Origin: Rhodoferax sp. UBA6134
GTDB lineage: Bacteria; Pseudomonadota; Gammaproteobacteria; Burkholderiales; Burkholderiaceae_C
Direction: 5' to 3'
Assembly: GCA_002422455.1 (NCBI GenBank)
Contig: DIVK01000077.1
Location: forward strand, 1,251 to 7,465
DNA length: 6,215 nt
In this document: piece after piece, positions 1-5,647 of the stretch
Layout: the number at the start of each line of letters is the position of its first letter
How positions within the stretch are numbered: position 1 is the stretch's first letter
Program-made: the position numbers and the translations under genes
Notes under the pieces: generated by a model
The model's database searches: none
Told to the model about the DNA's origin: nothing
Seen by the model: the letters and a program-made list of their open reading frames with translations, nothing else

Positions 1-309
1 GACGTGCATCAGGGAGCGATGTTGGGACAGCATGCACTGAGCTATACGGTGCTGAGTTTTCTTGCCATTGCCATTCACCGCCGCCTGCTGTGGTTCACGG
101 TGCCGTGGCAGGCGTTTCAGGTCCTGCCGTTGTTTGTGACGTGCCATGTCATCGGGCTGACCGTTCGCATCGCGGCGGGAGGCACTTTCCCCGGGCTTCT
201 GATGCTGTTGGCGCCGGTCATTGAATCGCTGTTGTGGCCCCTCATCAGCGTGCTGCTGCTGCTGCCGCAAAGAAGGGCGCCCAACCCCGACGCACACCGG
301 CCACTTTGA
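1..309 (+). CDS. mreD: Rod shape-determining protein MreD, C-terminal part (5' end outside window)
   Basis: MreD is a small polytopic inner-membrane protein of the elongasome, working with MreB, MreC, RodA and PBP2 in lateral wall synthesis. The reading frame is open from the first base, so only the last 102 residues are seen (MreD proteins are usually about 160-180 residues). The visible part opens with a DVHQGAMLGQHALSYT stretch that resembles the conserved MreD segment between membrane helices. Three hydrophobic segments follow, then a short polar tail (PQRRAPNPDAHRPL). The GTG at position 4 is an internal Val codon, not a start. The stop TGA at 307-309 shares its A with the ATG of mrdA, so the two genes are translationally coupled. 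The call rests on the sequence pattern and on the neighbour being PBP2, a standard mreBCD-mrdA order. Confidence 0.9.
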   Translation, partial: DVHQGAMLGQHALSYTVLSFLAIAIHRRLLWFTVPWQAFQVLPLFVTCHVIGLTVRIAAGGTFPGLLMLLAPVIESLLWPLISVLLLLPQRRAPNPDAHRPL

Positions 310-2312
310 TGACGGAACTCCGCAACGTCGAGGCCGACCTGGGCCGCTTCCGGGCGCGGGTACTGGTGGCCAGCGTCGTCGTACTGCTCTGTTTTTTGCT
401 GCTGGCCTCCCGGCTGGTGTACCTTCAGGTCATGCGCCACGACGACCTGCTGGAACAGGCGGAAAGCAACCGCACGGCCGTGGTGCCCGTGGTGCCGAAT
501 CGCGGGCTCATCCTGGATCGCAACGGCGTCGTGCTGGCCAGCAACTACTCGGCCTACACCCTGGAGCTCACGCCTGCCAAAATAGCCAACCTGGAGCAGA
601 CCATTGAGGACCTGTCACAGGTGGTAGATGTTTCGCCGCGCGACCGGCGCCGCTTCAAAAAGCTGCTGGAAGAATCCAAAAGCTTCGAGTCGCTGCCCTT
701 GCGCACCCGCTTGAGCGATGAGGAAGTGGCGCGGTTTGCGGCGCAACGCTATCGCTTCCCCGGTGTCGACATCAAGGCCCGGCTGTTTCGCACCTACCCG
801 TTTGGCGAGCTGGCCAGCCACGTCATCGGTTACATCGGGCGCATCAACCAGGCCGAAAAAGAAAAGCTCGACGACTCCGACGAACAGGCCAACTACCGGG
901 GCACCGAATACATCGGCAAACTTGGCGTGGAACAAAGTTTTGAGACCCAACTGCATGGCATCACCGGCGTGGACTCGGTGGAAACTTCAGCCGCAGGACG
1001 TGCCATGCGCAAGCTCGCCAGCAGCCCCGCCGTCCCCGGCAACACCGTCAAGCTGTCGATTGACATCAAGCTGCAACATCTTGTGGAGGAGTTGTTTGGC
1101 GAGCGGCGCGGGGCGCTGGTCGCGCTGGACCCCAAGACCGGCGAAATACTGGCCTTCGTCAGCAAGCCGACCTTCAACCCCAACCTGTTCGTCGAGGGCA
1201 TTGACCGCGACAGCTGGCAGGCACTCAACGAGTCGCCCGACAAACCATTGTTGAACCGGGCGTTGCGCGGCACCTACCCGCCCGGCTCCACCTACAAGCC
1301 CTTCATGGCGCTGGCGGCCCTGGAAACCGGCCTGCGCACACCCGAGCAGTCGATTGCCGACCCCGGATTTTTCATGCTCGGCAATCACCGTTTCCGTGAC
1401 GACAAGGAGGGCGGACATGGCACGGTCAACATGTACAGCTCCATCGTCCAGTCCTGCGACACCTATTACTATCTCCTGGCCAACGACATGGGGGTCGACG
1501 CCATCCATGACCAGATGCGGCGCTTCGGTTTTGGCGAACTGACGGGTATCGATATTTTTGGCGAGGTGCGCGGCCTGCTGCCCTCCACCGAATGGAAACG
1601 CAGGGCCTACAAGCGCGCCGACCAGCAAAAATGGTACGCGGGCGAAACCATCTCGCTGGGCATTGGCCAGGGCTACAACCACTTCACCATGCTGCAACTG
1701 GCCTCGGCCACCGCCACGCTGGCCAACAATGGCGTGAAGATGAAGCCCCACTTGGTGAGAGACGTGGTCGACATCCTGACCCATGCATCGACCGCGACCG
1801 TGCATGAATCGGTGGGTGAAGTCATTGCCAAACCCGCCAATATCGCCGTCATCAAAAATGCCATGGTCGGCGTCAACATCGAGGGCACGTCCGCTTCCAG
1901 CTTTCGCGGCGCGCCCTACACCAGCGCCGGCAAGACCGGCACAGCCCAGGTGGTGCAGATCAAGCAAAACGAGAAGTACGATGCCGCCAAGTTGGAAGAG
2001 CGCTTTCGCGACCATGCGCTCTTCACAGCGTTTGCTCCTGCCGAAGATCCGAAAATCGCGCTGGCCATGATCGTGGAAAATGCCGGCTTTGGCGCCCAGA
2101 ATGCAGCCCCGATTGCGCGCCGTGTTTTTGATTTCTGGCTGTTGCACCAGTACCCAAGCCCGGAAGATATCGCAGCCGTGCAAAAAGCCCAGGTAACCAC
2201 ACCGTTGGGCAAACCACGCAGCATGGCTGAATTACCCTGGCCACCGGGCTCTCCCGCAGCGGCCATTGCGCCGGAAAAAGCCGCCAGCGCCGCGGCCGTC
2301 ACGCACAGGTGA
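309..2312 (+). CDS. mrdA: Penicillin-binding protein 2 (peptidoglycan D,D-transpeptidase)
   Basis: PBP2 is the class B penicillin-binding protein that cross-links new peptidoglycan during side-wall elongation, paired with the glycosyltransferase RodA. The product is 667 residues (the E. coli protein is 633). A short cytosolic tail is followed by one membrane anchor (about residues 17-37). The N-terminal pedestal domain carries RGLILDRNG at 65-73. The periplasmic transpeptidase domain has all three catalytic motifs: STYK with nucleophile S327 and K330, SCD at 382-384, and KTG at 542-544. Their spacing closely matches E. coli PBP2. The start was set at ATG 309 because it gives MTELRNVEADLGRF, a typical family N-terminus, and sits on the mreD stop; a GTG at 234 would add 25 arginine- and alanine-rich residues inside mreD. 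The last 30 or so residues are a Pro/Ala-rich tail. The gene ends 14 bp inside the convergent cyclase gene, and no rodA follows directly. Confidence 0.96.
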   Translation: MTELRNVEADLGRFRARVLVASVVVLLCFLLLASRLVYLQVMRHDDLLEQAESNRTAVVPVVPNRGLILDRNGVVLASNYSAYTLELTPAKIANLEQTIEDLSQVVDVSPRDRRRFKKLLEESKSFESLPLRTRLSDEEVARFAAQRYRFPGVDIKARLFRTYPFGELASHVIGYIGRINQAEKEKLDDSDEQANYRGTEYIGKLGVEQSFETQLHGITGVDSVETSAAGRAMRKLASSPAVPGNTVKLSIDIKLQHLVEELFGERRGALVALDPKTGEILAFVSKPTFNPNLFVEGIDRDSWQALNESPDKPLLNRALRGTYPPGSTYKPFMALAALETGLRTPEQSIADPGFFMLGNHRFRDDKEGGHGTVNMYSSIVQSCDTYYYLLANDMGVDAIHDQMRRFGFGELTGIDIFGEVRGLLPSTEWKRRAYKRADQQKWYAGETISLGIGQGYNHFTMLQLASATATLANNGVKMKPHLVRDVVDILTHASTATVHESVGEVIAKPANIAVIKNAMVGVNIEGTSASSFRGAPYTSAGKTGTAQVVQIKQNEKYDAAKLEERFRDHALFTAFAPAEDPKIALAMIVENAGFGAQNAAPIARRVFDFWLLHQYPSPEDIAAVQKAQVTTPLGKPRSMAELPWPPGSPAAAIAPEKAASAAAVTHR

Positions 2313-3330
2313 CGCAGTCCCGTCCGGCTTGCTTGGCCTTGTACAGGGCGGCATCCGCGCGGCGGATCAAGTCCTGCGCATCATCGCCTTGCCGCATCGC
2401 GGCGACACCGCCCGAAACACTGACCGTCAACACCACGGCCTGGGTGCGGCGGTCGCGAATTTTCATGCCCTTGGTCCGCTGGCGCACCACGTCGGCCAGT
2501 TTCATGCTGTAGTCCAGCGTGCAGTGCGGCAGCAAAATGGCAAACTCCTCGCCGCCATAACGCGCCACGGCGTGCGCCTTGTCGGAGACGCAACTGCGCA
2601 ACACGTCTCCCAGCGCCTGAATGACGCGGTCTCCCATCACATGGCCATGCGTGTCATTGACTTTCTTGAAATGGTCAATGTCCAGCATGATCAGGCAGTG
2701 TGGGCTTTCGGGTACCAGGGGTTGCTTCAGCAGGCTGGCCAGTTGTGCGTCAAACCCCCTGCGGTTCAACACCCGCGTCAGCGGATCCAGTACAGCCTCG
2801 TCACGTGCGCGCAGCAGGTCGACCTGCAATCGCCCTATTTCCAGACGGCTGGTCATGACTTGTTGCTGCAATTCCTGCGTCGAGCTCTTCATTTGCGCCG
2901 TGCCAGCCAAGGTCGCCATGACCATGTGCGGCATCACTGACGGGTCATTGGCTTCCAGCGCTGCCGACAAACTGCTGAGCTGCTCGCCAAAGACGCCAGC
3001 CCGGTCACCCGTGCGCGAGGCACTGGCCATGATACCGGCCATCATGTGCTGCAGCTCGCCGCTGATACGCTGCGTGGCGACCTGATCATCCTGGATGACA
3101 TATTCGTTGTACAGGCGGGCCAGCGTGTCGTCGCCAAGTCGGGGCTCGGTTTGAATTGCACTTTTAATGGCCTGTGCCAACCGGGCATTCATGCCTGCCG
3201 CAAATTCATACCAGACCGCGAAGGAGACCGGATTGAACGCGGCATCATGCTGCCCCATCAATGCAATGACCTGCCGTAACAATTCAACGCTTCGTTCTCT
3301 GGATTCTGTGTAGCGCAAGATTTTTTCCAA
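2299..3330 (-). CDS. GGDEF-domain diguanylate cyclase with helical N-terminal region
   Basis: The predicted activity is c-di-GMP synthesis from two GTP, a second messenger for motility, biofilm and related switches. The protein has 343 residues. Residues 1 to about 150 form a soluble, mostly helical region that I do not recognise as a named sensor (it contains NPVSFAVWYEFAAG near residue 33). A coiled-coil-like linker spans about 150-178. The GGDEF domain follows, with DPLTRVLNRRGF from 182, metal-binding D217 in LDIDHFK, N225 and D234 in the substrate-binding region, and the active-site GGEEF at 259-263, so it should be active. The residues where an RxxD inhibitory site would sit read DKAH (250-253), so the canonical I-site is absent. 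No signal peptide or membrane helix is visible, so it is cytosolic. The start is TTG at 3330, giving MEKILRYTESRERSVELLR; no in-frame ATG or GTG occurs nearby except Met25, which would remove conserved-looking sequence. The Shine-Dalgarno is weak. The stop overlaps the end of mrdA. Confidence 0.93.
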   Translation of the reverse strand: MEKILRYTESRERSVELLRQVIALMGQHDAAFNPVSFAVWYEFAAGMNARLAQAIKSAIQTEPRLGDDTLARLYNEYVIQDDQVATQRISGELQHMMAGIMASASRTGDRAGVFGEQLSSLSAALEANDPSVMPHMVMATLAGTAQMKSSTQELQQQVMTSRLEIGRLQVDLLRARDEAVLDPLTRVLNRRGFDAQLASLLKQPLVPESPHCLIMLDIDHFKKVNDTHGHVMGDRVIQALGDVLRSCVSDKAHAVARYGGEEFAILLPHCTLDYSMKLADVVRQRTKGMKIRDRRTQAVVLTVSVSGGVAAMRQGDDAQDLIRRADAALYKAKQAGRDCVTCA

Positions 3331-3424
3331 TGTGATTGCCGGGCTTGACAGCGCTCACACTCAATCACTCGGAACCGGTCGCGCTGATGTCGGGATGACG
3401 GCAATGATAACTTGTCCGCACGTG

Positions 3425-3454
3425 AAAAAAGGCACCGGGGTTGCCGGTGCCTTT
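3425..3454 (-). terminator. Strong leftward intrinsic terminator
   Basis: An 8-bp GC-rich perfect stem (GGCACCGG at 3431-3438 with CCGGTGCC at 3444-3451) encloses a 5-nt loop. It extends by three A-T pairs to 11 bp. Read on the minus strand it is followed directly by six T residues (3430 to 3425), the classic rho-independent form. On the plus strand only three T residues follow, so the main direction is leftward. It lies about 95 bp upstream of the cyclase start and would shield that gene from leftward transcription starting beyond 3455. No convincing gene on that strand feeds it (see the small ORF at 3486-3506). Confidence 0.65.
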
Positions 3455-3458
3455 CCAG

Positions 3459-3487
3459 GACGCAGTTGCTTGCGGATGCGTCTTTTT
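3459..3487 (+). terminator. Possible weak rightward hairpin terminator
   Basis: GACGCA at 3459-3464 pairs with TGCGTC at 3477-3482 around a 12-nt loop, and TTTTT follows on the plus strand at 3483-3487. An alternative shorter stem (CGCA 3461-3464 with TGCG 3471-3474) is also possible. The stem is short and the loop large, so termination would be weak. It may instead be one arm of a structured minus-strand RNA ending at the adjacent strong terminator. Confidence 0.3.
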
Positions 3488-3492
3488 ATAAT
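3466..3492 (+). promoter_or_regulatory. Candidate sigma70-type promoter for the lipid-transport operon
   Basis: A perfect TATAAT lies at 3487-3492. The best upstream hexamer, TTGCTT at 3466-3471, gives a 15-bp spacer, shorter than the preferred 17, and there is no extended TG. Transcription would begin near 3499 and leave a leader of about 175 nt before the ATG at 3675. It is the best -10 sequence I found in the region, but the match could be chance, since the same bases are the ATTATA at the end of the minus-strand mini-ORF. Confidence 0.3.
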
Positions 3493-3506
3493 GTGCCCGT
3501 AGGCAT
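3486..3506 (-). other. Six-codon minus-strand ORF with Shine-Dalgarno (leader peptide or gene remnant)
   Basis: On the minus strand AGGAG (3515-3511) is followed after 4 nt (ACAA) by ATG and a six-residue ORF, MPTGTL, then TAA. The GGAGACAAATG context looks like a genuine initiation region of the kind common in Burkholderiales. The ORF sits about 55 bp before the strong leftward terminator. MPTGT resembles the start of bacterial cold-shock proteins (MxTGTVKWF...), so it could be the stub of an internally deleted csp gene, a leader peptide, or coincidence. Six residues cannot decide. The same DNA (3494-3505) can fold on the minus strand as a 4-bp hairpin with a C(UACG)G loop. Confidence 0.22.
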
Positions 3507-3604
3507 TTGTCTCCTGGGCCCCTCTCCAGCGGGCTTGCGCCCGTTGACGATTGGTGTCAATGTACGCCATCCGGCGGCCTGGCACATCAGGACTTACCCT
3601 GCCT

Positions 3605-3644
3605 CCGGCCCGCCTTTGGCGTTACGATGCCGGATACTTTTTTT
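3605..3644 (+). promoter_or_regulatory. Hairpin plus T7 tract just upstream of the permease gene (possible attenuator)
   Basis: CCGGC (3605-3609) pairs with GCCGG (3629-3633). Inside it lies a second stem, CGCC (3611-3614) with GGCG (3618-3621), around TTT. After ATAC comes a run of seven T residues (3638-3644) on the plus strand. This has the layout of an intrinsic terminator 30 bp before the ATG at 3675, although the 4-nt gap before the T run weakens it. If transcription starts near 3499, this would be a leader attenuator. If translation instead starts at ATG 3627, the T run simply encodes Phe-Phe. Confidence 0.25.
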
Positions 3645-3674
3645 CGCCCCATCCTTTTGAACCCGCACCCCGCC

Positions 3675-4805
3675 ATGGCGGACAAACCGCCCCGCATCAC
3701 ACCACAGGCCGCCCCCGAGGGGCCGCTGCTGCTGCTGTCGGGCTGTTGGGCCGCGGCGCGGCTGGCCGAGCCTGCGGTCTGGGCACAGATTGAGCAGGCG
3801 TTGGGCGCCTGCCCGGCATCCGGAGCGCCCGGTCCAACCTGGGACTTGCGCTCCCTGCAACGACTGGACCATACCGGTGCCCAGGTGCTGTGGAACGCCT
3901 GGGGTCGCCAATGGCCCGCCCGCTTGCTGATCCTGCCATCCCAGCAGGCCATGCTGGCGCGCGTTGCCCGGTATGCCGTGCCGGCTCCGCCGGCCCGTCG
4001 CCTCTCGGCCTGGCAGATTTTCCTGGCGCTCGGCGGCAAGGTGTGGTTTCTCATCGACCATGTCAGGGACCTGCTCCGCCTGCTGGGCCAGTTGCTGCTC
4101 GACACCCTCAAACTGGCACGCGCGCCGGGCAGGGCCCCCTGGCGCGACGTCTCGGGTCACCTGTACCACATTGGCGCCACGGCGCTGCCGATCACGGCGC
4201 TGGTGGGTTTTCTGATAGGCGTGGTGCTGGCCTACCTGATGTCGCTGCAGCTGCGCCAATTTGGCGCCGATGCCTTCATCGTCAACATCCTGGGCATCTC
4301 CCTCATCCGCGAGCTCGGGCCGGTGCTGGCCGCCATCCTGATCGCCGGGCGTTCCGGCTCGGCCATCACCGCACAGATCGGGGTGATGCGGGTCACCGAG
4401 GAACTCGACGCCATGCGCGTGATGGGCATTGCCCACGGCTACCGGCTGGTGCTGCCGCGCGCCATCGCCATGGCCCTGGCCATGCCTTTGCTGACGGTGT
4501 GGACCACGCTGGCGGCGCTGCTGGGCGGCATGCTGGCAGCGGACCTGGCCATGGGGGTGACACCCGCCTATTTCTTTGCCACCCTGCCGGATGCTGTGCA
4601 GACGTCCAACCTGGCGCTGGCGCTGAGTAAATCGGTGGTATTTGGCTTGCTGATTGCCGTGATCGGCTGCCACTACGGCCTGCGCGTTCAGCCCAATACC
4701 GAAAGTTTGGGACAGGGCACCACCGCCTCGGTGGTGAGCTCCATCACCATGGTGATTCTGGTGGATGCGCTGTTTGCGGTCATTTTCAAGGACATCGGCC
4801 TGTGA
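3675..4805 (+). CDS. Mla-like ABC transporter permease with fused N-terminal STAS domain (MlaB-MlaE type)
   Basis: This is the predicted inner-membrane permease of an MCE/Mla lipid transporter, moving phospholipid with the ATPase and MCE protein encoded next. It has 376 residues against about 260 for E. coli MlaE; the extra length is N-terminal. Residues about 15-95 look like a degenerate STAS domain: beta-like LLLLSG near 19, then LRSLQRLDHTGAQVL at 58-72, where D65-H-T67-G matches the conserved D-S/T-x-G turn of MlaB. After an amphipathic stretch (110-150) comes the MlaE permease with several membrane helices. It includes the family hallmark RELGPVLAAILIAGRSGSA at 212-230 and the ITAQIGVMRVTEELDAM segment that follows. 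The start is uncertain: ATG 3675 is preferred, ATG 3627 in the same frame would add 16 residues, and neither has a good Shine-Dalgarno. The TGA overlaps the ATPase GTG by 4 bp. Confidence 0.9.
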   Translation: MADKPPRITPQAAPEGPLLLLSGCWAAARLAEPAVWAQIEQALGACPASGAPGPTWDLRSLQRLDHTGAQVLWNAWGRQWPARLLILPSQQAMLARVARYAVPAPPARRLSAWQIFLALGGKVWFLIDHVRDLLRLLGQLLLDTLKLARAPGRAPWRDVSGHLYHIGATALPITALVGFLIGVVLAYLMSLQLRQFGADAFIVNILGISLIRELGPVLAAILIAGRSGSAITAQIGVMRVTEELDAMRVMGIAHGYRLVLPRAIAMALAMPLLTVWTTLAALLGGMLAADLAMGVTPAYFFATLPDAVQTSNLALALSKSVVFGLLIAVIGCHYGLRVQPNTESLGQGTTASVVSSITMVILVDALFAVIFKDIGL

Positions 4806-5623
4806 ACCAGACCGTGTCCGCCCCCAAGACCCCTGGCGGTCCTGCCGTGGTCGAAATCGACAAGCTCTGGTCGGTCTTTCATTCAGCCGGGCAGGAGGCC
4901 GTGATTCACCAAAACCTGGACCTTACCATCCAGGCCGGCGAGCTGGTGTCCATCGTCGGCGGCTCCGGCAGCGGCAAAACCGTGCTGCTGCGCCAGATAC
5001 TCGGGCTGGAAACGCCGGCCCGCGGGCGGGTTACGGTGCTGGGCCGGCCCGCCGCGCAACTAGGCTCCGAGGGCGCGGCCAGCCGCGTGGGCATGCTGTT
5101 CCAGCACGGCGCCCTGTTTTCCGCCTTCACCGTGCTGGAGAACATCGCGTTGGCACTGCACGAACTCGGGACCCTGCCTCCGGCACTGGTGCGCGACGTG
5201 GCCATGGTCAAGTTGCAAATGGTCGGGCTGGAGCCGGCACAGGCCAACAAAATGCCGGCTGACTTGTCAGGCGGCATGGTCAAGCGCGTGGCGCTGGCAC
5301 GGGCATTGATCATGGACCCGCCCCTGCTGCTGCTCGACGAACCCACCGCCGGGCTGGACCCCGACAGTGCCGATGCCTTTTGTGCGCTGCTGCGCTCCCT
5401 GCACCGTGAACTGGGACTGACGGTGGTGATGGTGACGCATGACCTGGACACCCTGTTCGAACTCAGCACCCGCATCGCCGTGGTGGCCGACCAGCGCATC
5501 ATCGTGAGCGGCGCACCCCGGGAGGTAATGGCCTTTGCGCATCCCTTCATCCATGACTTTTTTCTGGGTGAACGGGGGCAGCGCGCGGCGACCCTGTTGC
5601 GCGCACCCCCGCAGGCAGGGTAA
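4802..5623 (+). CDS. Mla-like ABC transporter ATP-binding protein (MlaF type)
   Basis: This is the predicted cytosolic ATPase that powers the neighbouring permease in lipid transport. Its 273 residues match the usual size of MlaF-type proteins. Motifs appear in order: Walker A GGSGSGKT at 53-60 (K59), Q-loop in MLFQHGALFSAFTV, signature LSGGM at 155-159 followed by VKRVALARAL, Walker B LLLLDEP with D179 and catalytic E180, D-loop AGLDPDS, and H-loop H213 in VTHD. The LSGGM signature and the FQHGALFSAFTV Q-loop are typical of the MlaF/Ttg2A family rather than of amino-acid or metal importers. The start is GTG at 4802 within GTGA, overlapping the permease stop, so translational coupling is likely; no strong Shine-Dalgarno is visible. 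Nothing appears truncated or altered. Confidence 0.95.
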   Translation: MNQTVSAPKTPGGPAVVEIDKLWSVFHSAGQEAVIHQNLDLTIQAGELVSIVGGSGSGKTVLLRQILGLETPARGRVTVLGRPAAQLGSEGAASRVGMLFQHGALFSAFTVLENIALALHELGTLPPALVRDVAMVKLQMVGLEPAQANKMPADLSGGMVKRVALARALIMDPPLLLLDEPTAGLDPDSADAFCALLRSLHRELGLTVVMVTHDLDTLFELSTRIAVVADQRIIVSGAPREVMAFAHPFIHDFFLGERGQRAATLLRAPPQAG

Positions 5624-5647
5624 AAAGAGAACCACACAAGAAACCTT

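Larger units (their letters stand above)
3331..3674. other. Divergent intergenic region, hairpin-rich, no confident gene
   Basis: This 344-bp stretch separates the leftward cyclase gene from the rightward transport operon and must hold the start signals of both. Positions 3331-3424 show no clear promoter for the cyclase; a TTGACA on the plus strand at 3345-3350 has no matching -10. Positions 3425-3515 contain the terminator, the second hairpin, the TATAAT and the mini-ORF listed separately. Positions 3527-3560 hold two stems that share bases and so exclude each other: CAGCGGGC with GCCCGTTG (3527-3546, one G-U pair on the plus strand) and TTGAC with GTCAA (3544-3560). Positions 3605-3644 hold a nested stem followed by seven T residues. 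A 74-residue minus-strand reading frame over 3361-3585 runs through the terminator and is not credible. Confidence 0.6.

Noticed and set aside
251..266. GCT/CTG triplet runs (also near 3725 and 5324)
   Set aside because: These encode leucine stretches in membrane or core segments of GC-rich genes and are not meaningful repeats.
234..308. Upstream GTG start extending mrdA by 25 residues
   Set aside because: The extension lies within mreD, is low-complexity Ala/Arg/Lys sequence, and the ATG at 309 gives the conserved PBP2 N-terminus with stop-start overlap.
1452..1460. Second PBP2 motif is SCD rather than SxN
   Set aside because: Class B PBPs of the PBP2 group commonly carry SxD here, so it is not a defect.
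987..2183. A 398-codon open frame on the minus strand inside mrdA
   Set aside because: Its composition (Gly, His, Gln and Ala rich) is that of an antisense shadow of a GC-rich gene, and the opposite strand encodes a fully motif-supported PBP2.
3361..3585. A 74-codon minus-strand ORF between the cyclase and the transport operon
   Set aside because: It translates straight through the strong terminator stem, and its product has no recognisable domain or coding-like composition.
3507..3674. TTG start extending the permease by 56 residues
   Set aside because: The added peptide has no domain character, runs through hairpin-rich DNA, and begins with a rare start codon without a Shine-Dalgarno, although ATG 3627 remains possible.
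3594..4673. A 359-codon open frame on the minus strand opposite the permease
   Set aside because: It is a Gln, His, Arg and Gly rich shadow with no recognisable domain; the plus-strand frame carries the MlaE hallmark motif.
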